NCBI GenBank assembly: GCA_030737835.1
Contig: CM060847.1
Coordinates: forward strand, 17,507,979-17,571,978
DNA from: Acorus gramineus
Taxonomy: Eukaryota; Streptophyta; Magnoliopsida; Acorales; Acoraceae
Reading direction: 5' to 3'
DNA length: 64,000 nucleotides
A program made the position numbers and the translations under genes. This document shows, one piece after another, positions 33,376 through 44,535 of the stretch (its first letter is position 1; each line of letters opens with the position of its first letter). The notes beneath the pieces were generated by a model that was given only the letters and a program-made list of their open reading frames with translations, made no database searches and was not told the DNA's origin.

Positions 33376-33990
33376 ATGAATGATTTTGACTGCCTTTGGT
33401 CAAGGAGTGCTGCTGATATAATCTCGTGTCCCATTTTATTAAAGTTCTCAGATGTCCTTTTTCTTGCATCTTATTGGAGTATTATTGTTTCTATTCTACA
33501 AATCCTGCAACCTTTTGGGTTGTCCATTGAGGATTCAGGCTCTCCCCTATCTCCTGCTCTTATGTCTCTCTTTGGCATTGTTTTGGAACCAAAGTCCACT
33601 ATTTCTACCCCGGTGAAATGGGACCCTCCCCCGACTGGATGGGTCAAGATCAACTTGGATGGCTCTCTTGGGGATGATCGTTATGGCTTTGGGGCGGTGG
33701 TGAGGGACTCCCAAAGAGACTGCCTTCTTGCTATGGCTGAGAGATCACGGGCTACTTTTATTAATATCTTGGAGCTCAAAGGCTTGTTGGCTGGTATGAG
33801 GCTTCACAATCTCCCGAGCAGTCTAGTTTGGTCTGAATCTGACTCAACTACGGTGGTGGCTTGGGCATCCCATGGAATACATTGAGAGATCTTCGTGAGA
33901 TCCAACATCTTTCCTCCAAATTTGCAAAATGGAAGGTCTCTCACGTCTATCGAGAAGGTAATTGGGTGGCAGATGCCCTTTTGGCATGAC
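33376..33990 (+). pseudogene. RNase H (RVT_3) domain remnant
   Basis: The frame to 33,885 encodes KWDPPPTGWVKINLDGSLGD, YGFGAVVRDSQRDCLLAMAE, NILELKGLLAGMRLHN and VWSESDSTTVVAWASHGIH. After a frame change it continues as LRDLREIQHLSSKFAKWKVS and REGNWVADALLA before a stop. This is the RNase H-like domain found at the C-terminus of plant L1 LINEs and as stand-alone RVT_3 host proteins. The catalytic-type Asp in INLDGSL, the Glu in LELKG and the Asp in ESDS are present. The frameshift near 33,880 and the lack of an upstream RT make a LINE remnant most likely. It is distinct from the remnant at 32.2-33.0 kb. Confidence 0.65.
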
Positions 33991-34019
33991 AATCTGAAAC
34001 TGGAAGCACCATATTCAGG

Positions 34020-34730
34020 CCTTCTCAACTGAATAGTGAATTCGGGCTTTAATTGGGGAACACAAAGCTGGTCATATCTTCATCAGAAAGGCTTAATGTC
34101 ATAAAAAATGAGGGCTGTTTAATCCTTTGAACTCTAGTCCCCAAGCACTCCTTTTCCTGTGCATTAATGTATTTGGCATTGTTGGGTTCCAATATTGACC
34201 CAACATTATAGTCTGGTAATGTCTATATGAACATCCTTTTAGTTGTACAAGTCTACTTCTGATTTCGGTTCAAATTTATCTGGCATGTAAGAATCTCAAT
34301 ACTGCTTAATGAATCTTCCTAATTCTATATGCTGATGGTCCTCGTATATTTTGACAGACTATATTGAATGCTATGTTCTTGTCTAAGCCCTGCTCTTTGG
34401 CTTTGGCTCCCAATTAGAACCATTCCCGTGGGGTTCTGCACCGGCTGAGCTCGAGGAAGCCTCTTTGCTGTACCAAGAAAGAGCAGATTAGTTTGGGTGA
34501 TAATGTGACAAATTAGAGAGATGAGAGAATTAAAATAAAAACTTCATGACTTTTAGTCTCCTTCATAGACCATGCAAAACAATACAATACTTATTAGTCA
34601 AGAGTGCCAAGGCCTAACCACTTAAAGTAGTTCTTTTACTCCTTTCATACAAATTTTCATGCTTATGATTAATTATGCATGATAACTAAATTTGAACATA
34701 ACACAACAAATATAATTTTACAATATACAT
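34020..34730. other. Unassigned region
   Basis: No element or gene recognised. A short proline-containing frame near 34,410-34,500 may be LINE 3' sequence continuing from the RNase H remnant. Confidence 0.3.
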
Positions 34731-34741
34731 CGGATTTGGAT

Positions 34742-34958
34742 TTTTTTTTTTTAAGAAAACGGTAGGTCAACACTCTTATTTTATTATATCAATAAAGGAG
34801 AAAAAACCTACAAGGAAAACACATGATAAGCATAAACTAAAAAAAAAAAAAAGGGGTCCGTCCCAAAAAAAGGGGACCGGACCCCATAAATAAGGCAAAA
34901 TCAGAAACTACTCCTGAATAATAAAACGCTCCCCCACGATAACCACTGGACGAGTTCC
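34742..34958 (-). mobile_element. Short 5'-truncated non-LTR retroposon with poly(A)
   Basis: Flanked by the 11-bp direct repeat CGGATTTGGAT (34,731-34,741 and 34,959-34,969). The poly(T) at its left edge is a poly(A) tail for the minus strand. The body (about 200 bp) contains ACTCTTATTTTATTATATCAATAAAGGAG on its complement-side reading, similar in style to LINE 3' ends such as the one at 13,516. Too short to code. Confidence 0.75.
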
Positions 34959-35078
34959 CGGATTTGGATATTTTTCAAAGCAGATACATTTTTCTAATTT
35001 TTTGGGTATGGATTTGGAGTAGAGACGCAATCCTCAAGTCATGAGCAAACTATAATAATGTGGATTTTGTACCATGGA

Positions 35079-35172
35079 GGGTCTTTTTTTGCACATATGA
35101 GCGCGTGTAGGGTCTTTTTTTGCACATATGAGCGCGTGTAGGGTCTTTTTTTTGCACATATGAGCGTGTGTA
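35079..35172. repeat. 31-bp minisatellite, three units
   Basis: GGGTCTTTTTTTGCACATAT starts units at 35,079, 35,110 and 35,141, each ending GAGCGCGTGTA or GAGCGTGTGTA. It lies next to the lone Rab exon. Confidence 0.85.
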
Positions 35173-35386
35173 TGTGCGTGGATTTGTGTAAGTGCGCGCA
35201 TTTGTGGAAGTGTGGAAGACATATGTATTGGGTTGGACAGATCAAACGTGAAAGAATTTGGAATTTGGAATTGCAACGAAAGTGATGTATTGCTTGGTCG
35301 ACCTAAGAAAGTATGCTTTTTAAGTGCAATCATAAACACGCAAAGAAATGCATTTGTTAACATTTGACATTGAACAGAAGAGATAC

Positions 35387-35480
35387 CAATCTCACAGAAG
35401 ATTTCATTGACATTTGTCACGGACTTTGCAGAAGTCTCCATGAAAAATAGATTATTCTCCTCGGCATATGTTTGGGCTTC
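35387..35480 (-). pseudogene. Isolated exon of a Rab5-type small GTPase
   Basis: A 94-bp minus-strand exon with acceptor TTGCAG (35,481 upwards) and donor GTATCT (35,386 downwards). It encodes EAQTYAEENNLFFMETSAKS followed by VTNVNEIFCEI. ETSAK is the G5 guanine-specificity motif of Rab GTPases, and the surrounding residues match the RABF/Rab5 group of endosomal trafficking GTPases. No neighbouring exon with the P-loop, DTAGQE or NKxD motif is visible within several kilobases on this strand. I therefore call it a gene fragment; a gene with very long introns extending past the gypsy element cannot be formally excluded. Confidence 0.7.
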
Positions 35481-35563
35481 CTGCAACCAAAAGATTTCAG
35501 TAATCAAACAAATAAAAAATCAGTCTTTATAGCCTTTTAACATATGGTGCAATCAGAACAATG

Positions 35564-35650
35564 CCCTAGTGGGGTGGTCTAGATGCACCCTCCCCAAAGG
35601 GGAGGTCGCGGGTTCGAACCCGCCTTTACCCACCAAAAAAAAAAAAAAAA
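35564..35650 (+). mobile_element. Small tRNA-derived SINE-like insertion
   Basis: About 71 bases with a tRNA-type B box and T-arm (GCGGGTTCGAACCCGC, near 35,607-35,622) and an A-box-like CTAGTGGGGTGGTCTAGA, ending in CCACC and a run of 16 A. It is flanked by ACAATG on both sides (35,558-35,563 and after the A tract). The acceptor ends do not pair, so it is not a functional tRNA gene. A poly(A) tail with target duplication shows retroposition. Confidence 0.7.
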
Positions 35651-35655
35651 CAATG

Positions 35656-36219
35656 TAACTGTGAATGCATTAGAGCATATTAAGAATCAACAGCATTTGA
35701 AACCGCAGAACTAGATCAATGAACAAAGAATACATATGCATGATAAGAAAAATAGGGTCGAAGGTCATCAGACATGGTTCTATGATATATATAATATAGT
35801 GGACCACATTTTCGCAGACTATTTGCGGGTCCCAGACAATCAGCATTCAAATTTCCTTCTCAATCCGGTAGTCTTATACAGACATGATCTACATGTTGAA
35901 ATGAAGTAAACTGAATGAATTCTATCATATATACATTTTATATAACGATAAATTGTCGTTTGAGATATACAAACCGTGCAACTCTGCATTGATTCTTCTG
36001 ACCTTCTCCCAAGGCCTCTTTGCAACTTAAGGAGACAGTTTCATTACACTACATATCCATCATTAGCATGATAAAATTATGTGAGAAGTGTCTACATCCA
36101 ACAAAAAACCATGTCCATGCTTGTTGAATTGAATTCACATAGAGTGGCCTCGGTTCAATTTTGGTAATATAATTGAGTTAAATTTAGATGGGTGGGTTAG
36201 GCCGGGGTGGGTCCACTAA
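35656..36219. other. Unassigned spacer left of the gypsy element
   Basis: AT-rich. No gene, element end or repeat recognised. Confidence 0.4.
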
Positions 36220-37532
36220 TGCAGTGTACGAATATGCTCTTCTGCTAATTCGATCGAAAAAACGAATTCGCAGGCTCCAGCGATGCTGTTGATTCTATAA
36301 GCAGAATACCAGGGATGTTGGGCTTCAAAGAAATGTTGATTTCTTCTGAAATACTAGAAAATTCTATGTAGTTGTTAATCCTCCTAGGATAACAAAATAC
36401 TAGGGGTGCAACTTGGGCGGGTTGAACCCGACCCAACCCGACCCAACCCGGTTCATGGGCGGGTTTGGGTTGAGGTTTTTCTCTGCTGGGTTCAACCCGA
36501 CCCGAACCCGAACTAATCCGAACCCAATTCGGGTCGGGTTTGGGTTGGGGGGTCGGGTTACGCGGGCTCAACCCGAACCCGAATTGATAAATGTTTTTTT
36601 TTATATTTTTGTTGAAAAACGATGAAGTTATGTTTAGCTTATTTAAAATTTAGAATATGTATTCATAAACTATTTGGATTTTGTAAGTTTTTTTTGTGGT
36701 GAATATACATTTAATTAATTAGAGTTTATTGTGTTGTTTATTAAATAATTTTTATGATCTTTTAAGTATTAAACCCGAACCCGACCCGAGCCCAACCCGA
36801 GCCCGACCCGAGCCCGAATTCAACCCGAACCCGACCCGAACCCGTGGGTTGAGGTCGGGTTCAGGTTCGGGTTGAACCCTTCGGGTTGAGGCCGGGTTCG
36901 GGCTCGGGTTCGGGTTGGGCTCTGTGCAATGTGGGTTAAAGCCGAACCCGACCCAACCCGCCCGAGTTGCACCCCTACAAAATACAATAGATAAAATAAA
37001 GAAACTCTAATAATCAATAATCTGAATAATCAATTGGTTTACATGCCTATTTATAGAAGAGAATACTTAACAGATTAGGATCTCAACTGATTATTCTAAT
37101 CTAAACTATGATCCTAACAGATTATGTAAATATGTAAAATAACAATTACATCCTTATTTAATCCTAACTAATATTCAAATTCGAATTCAAATTAATATTT
37201 GAAATTCAAATATAAATATAGTAAAATCTTAACAAATGCATAAAATCATAACAAACTCAAAACTGTCAAAAATAGTAAATAACTTTCAACCATCGATTTG
37301 ACCTTCAAGACGATCTCAGAACGCTCCAAAAATTGACGTAGAGGGATAATCACTATTCTTGTAGGGCTCGTTGGTACGAACGCGTGGATATATTATAATA
37401 GCAATTTTGATCTATGGTCTAAAAGTTATGGTCGTTTGAAGTTACGGTGCTCCCAATCGATCAAGATGTCTTCTCTTTTTATGGTTCATCTGAACTTGTC
37501 CGTCCATATAATGTGTGGCTATGATGTCTGCA
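36220..37532 (-). repeat. 3' LTR of the gypsy element, interrupted by a hAT insert
   Basis: About 728 bp when the 577-bp hAT element and its 8-bp duplication are removed. Termini on the plus strand are TGCAG...CTGCA. It aligns with 42,008-42,744 throughout. Confidence 0.85.
36401..36977. mobile_element. 577-bp non-autonomous hAT element
   Basis: Terminal inverted repeats TAGGGGTGCAACT[T/C]GGGCGG (one mismatch in about 22 bp) and the 8-bp target duplication CAAAATAC (36,393-36,400; 36,978-36,985) are diagnostic of hAT. The other gypsy LTR, at 42,190, has CAAAATACAATAG uninterrupted, giving the empty site. Both ends consist of CCCGAACCCGA-type repeats around an AT-rich core. No transposase. 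Confidence 0.95.
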
Positions 37533-38746
37533 TCATCCTCCCTAGGTTGGAGAGAATTCACCCTTGAATACAGATTGTCATCACTGGAACTGTTGCCTGT
37601 ATATGGAACGAGGTGCTTGACATTGAAGACATCAGCTGTGCGAATGTGGCTTGGAAGTTGCAACCGATAAGCATTGGGATTGATCTTCTCTAGAATCTAT
37701 AGGGGACCAATCTTGCAGGCAGCAAGCTTATTATACTCTCATGCTGGGAACCGATCCTTGGTTAACACAGTCCAAACATAATCACCAACATCAAATTCAA
37801 CAAGACGACGTTTTTGATGAGCCATTTGTTTGTGTTTGGCTGTACTGTCAAGGAGATTTTGCCGAGTGTCGTTGTGAATCTGTTGGAGTTGAGTGATGAG
37901 ATCTTCGGCCTTGCCATGGACGCGCTTCAAATATGGGATCGGTGCGAGATCAAGTGGTGATCTCGGAAGAAGACCGTATACAACATAGAAAGGACTGAGG
38001 CCTGTGCTACGATTCACCGATCGATTGAAAGCGAACTCAGCTTGGTAAAGTTTTTGATCCCATGTCTTCAAATTATCACCTACGAGACAACAAAGTATAG
38101 AGCCGAGAGGCCGATTCACCACCTCTGTTTGTCCATCAGTTTGAGGATGATATGCACTACTAAAATCGAGTTTTGTGTGAGCCAACTTCCATAAGCTCCG
38201 CCAAAAGTGGCTAAGAAAGCGCATATCTCTGTCAGAGACAATGGATAGAGGTAATCCATGCAGACGGTACACCTCTCGAAAGTAAAGCTGTGCAACATGT
38301 ATAGTATCATTGGTTTTCTTGCAAGCAATAAAGTGTACCATCTTGGAGAAACGATCGACCACCAAAAAGATGGAGTCTATGATGAAGTCTACGCCGCATT
38401 GGGTATGCGAAAGACCCAGAATGAAATCCATGCTCACATTGGTCCATGGCTGGTCTGGAATGGGCAAAAGGGTGTAAAGACCGGCATTGGTAGCACTCCC
38501 TTTGGAAACTTGACAGATTCGACATCCGTCAACAAATCTCGCAACCTCACGACGCAAGGATGGCCAATAATAAGAACTTGAAATCAAATGTAGGGTCTTA
38601 TCTCTCCCCATGTGGCCTTCTCCATGTAACTCAGCAATGAGCTTGAGTCGTAAGCTACAATCTGGCACATATAATTGGTTCCCTCGAAAGAGGAATCCAT
38701 CATGAAGGAGAAAATTTGTAGGCTTGCCTGCACTAATATCCTCCAA
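37442..38746 (-). pseudogene. Gypsy integrase with C-terminal extension into the LTR
   Basis: Starts from a frame one base off the RT frame. The zinc-binding H2C2 region is [15 protein letters not shown], then CRICQ; the catalytic core is VSMDFILGL (D), IVSDRDMRFLSHFW (D) and HPQTDGQTEVVNR (E). The body ends at a stop at 37,739, and after a second stop near 37,694 the same frame continues NPNAYRLQLPSHIRTADVF and KHLVPYTG, then runs across the PPT and 90 bp into the LTR to 37,442. It inserts element cDNA into the host genome. Catalytic residues are kept but the nonsense codons disable it. Confidence 0.88.
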
Positions 38747-40416
38747 GACACTAATAAAGAATTGAACCCAAGTACCTTTGTTCGCATGGTTGTCAATAGG
38801 GAAGAACGACGACTGAGAGCATCAGCAACCCGATTTAAAGCACCAAATTTATGCTTGAGAACAAAAGAGAATTCTTGAATATATTCGACCCATGTACCAT
38901 GACGAAATGTGAGTTTGTCTTTATTGTTGATGTGCTTTAAGGAATCATGATCAGAGTATAGAACAAACTCGTTGTGAATAAGATAATGTTGCCAATGCTT
39001 CAAGGCTTGAACAATGACATAAAACTCCAAGTCATAGGTGCTGTAGTTGAGTTTCGGTCCACTCAATGTTTTGCTAAAGAATGCGATGGGCTTCATGCGT
39101 TGGATTAAAACCGCTCCAATGCCCACCTTCGATGCATCACAATATAACTCAAACGGCTGAGTAAAATCTAGAAGAATGAGGATGGGTGCAGTAATCAATT
39201 TTTGTTTGATTAATGCAAAGGCCTCGGCTGCCTCGTTAGTCCACACAAATCTGCCGTTCTTCATACAGTTTGTGATAGGTGACGTGATAGTGCTAAAATG
39301 AGGGATGAACCGCCTGTAGAAAGACGCCAAACCATGGAAACTCCACACTTCAAAAAGAGTCATGGGTTGAGGCCACTGTTTGATTGCTGCAACCTTCGAC
39401 TCATCCATAGAAATACCATCACGAGAAATAACATAGCTGAGAAAGAGAACCCTGTCCGTTAAGAAAGAACACTTCTTTACCGTAGCAAAAAGTTTCTCCC
39501 TGCGTAGAACCATGAGAACCTCTCGAAGATGCTGCATATGTAACTCAACATTAGCACTATAAATAAGAATATCATCAAAGTATACCACCACAGAATGGCC
39601 AATAAAGGGTCGTAGGACTTGATTCATGAAGCGCATGAACGTGCTAGGTGCATTGGAAAGCCCGAAGGGCATAACCAACCACTCATAGAGGCCTTCTCGA
39701 GTTTTGAATGCCGTCTTCCATTCATCCCCAGCGTGAATACGGATCTGGTGATATCCGCTCTTCAAGTCCAGCTTGCTAAACACCGTCGCACTGCCCAATT
39801 GGTCCAAGAGGTCGTCCAAACGAGGGATGGGGAAGCGATACTTGACAGTAATCTTGTTAATTGCTCTGCTGTCGACGCACATCCGCCAACTACCATCCTT
39901 CTTAGGTGTGAGCAAGGCCGGTATGGCAAACGGGCTGAGACTCTCTCTGATGTATCCTTTCCTGAGAAGCTCCTCAACTTGACGCCGAAGTTCTTCATGC
40001 TCCTTTGGACTCATACGATAATGAGGTCTGTTTGGAAGGCTGAAACCGGGCACCAAATCAATCTGATGTTGCACCTCTCGGAGAGGAAGTAAACCATCCA
40101 GTAAATCAGCGGGAAAGATGTCTTGGAATTCTTCAAGGAGGGGCTTCACCTCTTCGGGCGTGACAAAACCATCTCCCTTGTCTCATCCAATCAACACATA
40201 AACAATGCCCGAATCCTCCATCTCATCAATACAACTTTTATATGAGAGAAAATTGCTACATGCTGTTGCAATTGACTTGGGAACAACCTCCTTGTTTGGA
40301 ACAAGAATTATGTGAGTATTATCCCAAGTAAAGCTATAAGTGTTACGACACCCATCATGGGAAACACTTCTATCAAATTGCCATGGTCTTCCCAACAGAA
40401 GATGGCATGCATCCAT
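38584..40416 (-). pseudogene. Gypsy protease end, reverse transcriptase and RNase H
   Basis: 40,416-40,183 encodes the C-terminal part of a retropepsin-like protease (MDACHLLLGRPWQFDR), ending at one in-frame stop at 40,183. The same frame resumes with the [49 protein letters not shown] and the active site [11 protein letters not shown] (YFDD residues 190-193 of the 521-residue frame). RNase H follows with [18 protein letters not shown] and [10 protein letters not shown]. Frame loss near 38,745-38,765 separates it from integrase. The size and order are normal for gypsy pol. Confidence 0.92.
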
Positions 40417-40610
40417 AGAGACAGCATCGCACTGGATTTTATCATTATATTTAGTGCCAATTGAGAAGTTAACTAAACATCATTTAGAAACCTTTACCTC
40501 ATTCCCCTTCTGGAGCCATGATAGCTTATAAGGATTTGGATGCGGTTTGGTGTCTAACTTGAGTTTCCGAATGGCCTTTTCAGCAACAACGTTCTCACAA
40601 CTCCCCGAGC

Positions 40611-40722
40611 CAATAACAAGGCGACGTACCTTGTTACGATGGTACAAGTGGAATGGAAGATGTTGCCAATAACAAGGCGACGTACCTTGTTACGATGGTA
40701 CAAGTGGAATGGAAGATGTTGT
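40611..40722. repeat. 56-bp tandem duplication in gypsy gag-pol
   Basis: CAATAACAAGGCGACGTACC starts at 40,611 and again at 40,667, and the units are essentially identical. 56 is not a multiple of three, so the duplication throws gag out of frame with protease. Confidence 0.85.
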
Positions 40723-41941
40723 TGCGAAGCCATCTATCCCCTTCCTCCTCTTTCGGAGCATAACACACATGACGAACGACTAAAGCTTGCCTTTGATCTC
40801 CAGTGACAACTTCTTCATCAGATTGGTCATCATCATATAGCGGGTTATCAATAGGATCTGCGAATTCGTCGTCTTCCGCTTCCTTGGCATCCATGAATAG
40901 TACTTTTCCAGGACGGTCTCCTTTGCAACAATCGGCAGCCCAATGCCCTGTTTCACCGCATTTAAAACATTTGAAGCTAGGAGTAATGGTTGGCGCCCTT
41001 GGTGGTAAATTGTTCGGGGTCGGCTTAGGTGCCATTCCTCCTTGCGCTAGAGTTTGGCTTGTTAGGGGCAAGGTGGTATGTCCTCCTCCACCCAAAGAGT
41101 TGTAATTCCTTCGACTCAATTGTTTCTCTATTTGTAGGGCTCGTTGATGTGCCTCCAAAACAGAAAAACAATCAAATAGATTCAAAGTATCTTGAAACTG
41201 TTGGCGCATACCTCCAATGTAACGAGACACGAGTTGATCCTCAGATTCAGAGAGGTCATTACGAGCAACCAAGAGATAGAACTCCGTCGTGTATTCATCA
41301 ACGGATCGTGTGTTTTGTCTCAGATTTTGAAGCCGTTGGTAAAGTGTTCGCACATAATTATGCGGTAGAAACGCCTCCCGCATATGCTTCTTTAACTTCT
41401 CCCATGTTTAGATCTTCAATTTGCCTCGTCGAGATCGGGTTTGTTTCATCTGTTGCCACCATGTTGCAGCTCTTCCTCGGAACCGTGTAGCAACCAATGG
41501 TACCCGTTTGTCCTCGGGCACTTCTTTGAAATCAAGTACCTCTTCGACGGTATTCAATCAATTGAGGAATTCCCCAGGCTGAAGGCCTCCTTGAAATTGT
41601 GGAATATCAATTTTTAGGCCTGTTTGCCATCGATCAGAGGTTACCTTAGGAGATTTGAAAAATCCTTCCCGTCGGTGTTGTTCGGCCTTTGCAAATGGAT
41701 TATCGAAATCTCCTCCAATGGAATCACTCACCTCAGATTGCGCGGCTGGAGTTCGTGGGGCCGGTGATCGTGGCCGCGGAGTTGGAGATCGTTCGTGACG
41801 TTGCATAAATGCCATCATCACCTCCATCTGTCGTGTGAGTGCTTCAAATCTTTTGTCCATGCGCCTATTAACTGCTGTGATGGCATGTTGGTGCTCCTCA
41901 CGGTCATAGGCGTCGCTAAGAGGACGTCTTCTCGGCTGCAT
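40634..41941 (-). pseudogene. Gypsy gag with CCHC zinc knuckle
   Basis: Translation starts at MQPRRRPLSDAYDREEHQ (41,941). The frame has an in-frame TGA at about 41,556 (where related gag has Trp, before LNTVEEVLDFKEVPED) and a TAA at about 41,408 (before TWEKLKKHMREAFLP). It then runs open through SVDEYTTEFYLLVARNDLSE and the nucleocapsid knuckle CFKCGETGHWAADC (about 40,955), ending at 40,634 in the tandem duplication. Gag forms the cytoplasmic virus-like particle that packages element RNA. Two nonsense codons make this copy inactive. Confidence 0.88.
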
Positions 41942-41990
41942 GTTCTCCTCTTTTTTTATATATAGAACAATGCGCCAAGGATTGATGCAA

Positions 41991-42002
41991 GCTCTGATAC
42001 CA
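41991..42002 (-). other. Gypsy primer-binding site
   Basis: On the minus strand TGGTATCAGAGC, complementary to initiator Met tRNA, 5 bases inside the 5' LTR. Confidence 0.88.
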
Positions 42003-42007
42003 ACTGA

Positions 42008-42744
42008 TGCAGCAAACGAATACACTATTCTGCTAATTCGATTGAAGATACGAATTCGTAGGCTCCAACAATGCTGTTGATTATACAAGCAGAATACCAG
42101 GGACGATGGGCTTCAAAGATCTGTTGATTTCTTCTGAAACACCAGATAATTGGAAATTCTATGTAGTTGTTAATCCTCCTAGGATAACAAAATACAATAG
42201 ATAAAATAAAGAAACTCTAATAATCAATAATCTGAATAATCTATTGGTTTACATGCCTATTTATAGAAGAGAATCCTTAACAGATTAGGATCTCAACTGA
42301 TTATTCCAATCTAAATTATGATCATAACAGATTATGTAAATCTGTAAAAATAACAACTACATTCTTATTTAATCATAACTAATATTCAAATTCGAATTCA
42401 AATCAATATTTGAAATTCAAATCTAAATATAATAAAATCCTAACAAATGCATAAAATCCTAATAAACTCAAAACTGCCAAAAATAGTAAAAATAACTTTC
42501 AACCGTCGATTTGACCTTCAAGACGATCTCATAACGCTCCAAAAATTGGCATAGTGGCAGAGCCACTCTCTTGTAGGGCTCATCGATACGAACACGTGGA
42601 CATATTATAATAGCGATTCTGATCTATGGTCTAAACGTTATAGTCGTTTGAAGTTACAGTGCTCCCAATCAATCAAGATGTCTTCTCTTTTTATGGTTCA
42701 TCTGATCTCATCCGTCCATATAATGTATGGCTATGATATCTGTG
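42008..42744 (-). repeat. 5' LTR of the gypsy element
   Basis: About 737 bp, collinear with the 3' LTR at 36,220-37,532 apart from the hAT insert. Many substitutions separate the two, so the insertion is old. Confidence 0.85.
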
Positions 42745-43362
42745 TTATCCATCCCTTAAAAATAAAAGACATATATCCTTGGTTTTTAAGAGGGATGCGG
42801 TAAATGAATAATGGTCCCTGTTTTAACCCTCATATTTTAGCAATGCGCGGCTGTTCGGACATACGATATATATTTTTATTTTGAATAAAAATAAATTATT
42901 AATCCATGATGTGAATGAGGACTCTTGAATCTTTTGTTTTACTGTTATAATAGACTATCATGAATCATGATGATAATATTAGGGAGATTATCAGATTTAG
43001 TCATTTGTAGATATTATTGTCCAAAGCAATAGTAAATTTATTAAATTTACAAGATAAATTATTGAAGAACTGTGTTCAGTATCTGATAAAAAAAATTGTG
43101 ACAAATTAGATAAAATTATTCCTAATGTGATACCTAAAATAAATGATCACGGCACATTTTGGCATTTCCAAATGAACATAAGAAGTTTGGAATAAAAAGG
43201 AAAACTTAACTTTGGTGTCCTTTCATACTAATAAGCTTCAAGGTAGCCATTATTTGTATGCCTTCCCTAGAAGACATGAAGAATATCTTCTTTTCTTCAA
43301 AGAAGAGTGGGTCCTTTCATTCACCCAAAAAAAGAAAAAAAGAAAGCTTAGATGGTTCAAAC

Positions 43363-44294
43363 TAGGCCTGTCAATGGGTCGGGTCCAGACCCGAATCTGA
43401 CCCGACTCGGACCCGATTACAGGTGTAATATGCCCGACCCGATTTGGACCCGACCCGAGTTGGACCCGACCCGGCGGACCCGAACAAACAAACGGGTCGG
43501 GTCCACCCCGCCCCGACCCGTTGGACCCGAGACCCGATTGTTTTATTAAAATATGCTCATATATTATAAGACAATTAGTATTAGTTGATACATAATTTTA
43601 TTTCTTACTTAACTTATTTTTGAATCCACAAGTTCATAAACCATAATCATAACAAATCCATAAATCATAAGTCATAATCATAATCATAACATTTTTTTTG
43701 TTGTGTTGATGTTGCAACTTGCAAGAATTTGATTGTTTAATATGTAATAAACTTAGTAATGTATTGTTGTCGGTTTGTTTTGGACAATTAACTTATTAGC
43801 TTTTGAATTTGTATGATTAATTAGTTTGTTGCATGATTTATGTTTATTATTTAGGTTAATATGTTAGTATTTATTGTTTTGAATGTTGTTTAGGTTAATA
43901 TTGTTTTGAATGTTTGTATAATTAGTTATGTTTATTATTTAGGTTAATATGTTTTTTATGTTAGTGATTATTGTTTTGGATGTTGTTTAATAATTCATTT
44001 ACTTCTTTTGAATTGTATAAAATTATATTCAAACATAATCTCATTAATAATAATGTTTTATTACAAAAAATTTCAAATAGAATGATAAGGCAAACAAATA
44101 CATGAGCTCTTCTTGTTTTTTTTTTTACCAACCATTCGGGTCGGGTCGGACCCGGAGCCGACCCGGGTCCAATGGGTCCGGGTCCACATTTCCCCGGACC
44201 CGCCGGGTCCTAGGTTGGACCCGGACCCGCCGGGTCTTACCACGGGTCGGGTCCGGGTCCACCCCGACCCGAACCCGACCCGTTGATAGGCCTA
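43363..44294 (+). mobile_element. 932-bp non-autonomous hAT element (orientation 1)
   Basis: TAGGCCTGTCAATGGGTCGG at the left and its complement (CCCGTTGATAGGCCTA) at the right, with the 8-bp target duplication GTTCAAAC (43,355-43,362; 44,295-44,302). Copy B has the empty site at about 54,152 (GTTCAATCAACCCATGCC). Each end carries 150-200 bp of GGGTCNGGACCC-type repeats around an AT-rich core. The core matches the element at 54,251-55,044 only when one is reversed. Confidence 0.93.
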
Positions 44295-44535
44295 GTTCAA
44301 ACAACTCATGCCATGATTTGATTTTTTGTGTTAGGCCCGTTTGGGACCACATTGTAGGCACGCTGGCGAATGCAGTGGTATGCCACCTCTAAACCAAATG
44401 AAAAACCCGCCTCCGCTTTTCCGGCTCAGCGGTAGTTAGCATTGGAAGGTTTTTTTTTCTCACGTTTGTAACGCTTCAAAACTTCGCTTTTCCACCACGT
44501 CATTGCTTCTCACCTGGTTCAAATGGGGCTTTAGA

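Larger units (their letters stand above)
36220..42744 (-). mobile_element. Ty3/gypsy retrotransposon, nearly full length, CRM-like
   Basis: In element orientation it runs from the 5' LTR (42,744-42,008) through PBS TGGTATCAGAGC (42,002-41,991), gag, protease, RT-RNase H and integrase to a PPT (AGGGAGGATGA, 37,543-37,533) and the 3' LTR (37,532-36,220). The gene order, with integrase last, defines Ty3/gypsy. The integrase frame continues about 30 codons into the 3' LTR before stopping at 37,442, an arrangement known for the CRM clade of centromeric chromoviruses; I did not recognise a chromodomain. LTRs have diverged by many substitutions, and there is no obvious target duplication. Frames contain several nonsense codons and shifts, so the copy is dead. 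Confidence 0.9.

Noticed and set aside
35562-35635. Functional tRNA gene
   Set aside because: A good T-arm is present but the acceptor ends do not pair and a poly(A) tail with target duplication follows.
36413-36625. Frames through the GGGTTGAACCCGACCC repeats, and similar ones at 43,352-43,549, 44,102-44,392 and 54,178-54,474
   Set aside because: They translate the repetitive ends of non-autonomous hAT elements.
36215-42750. Target-site duplication for the gypsy element
   Set aside because: CACTAA on one side and TTATC on the other do not match; old age or rearrangement has erased it.
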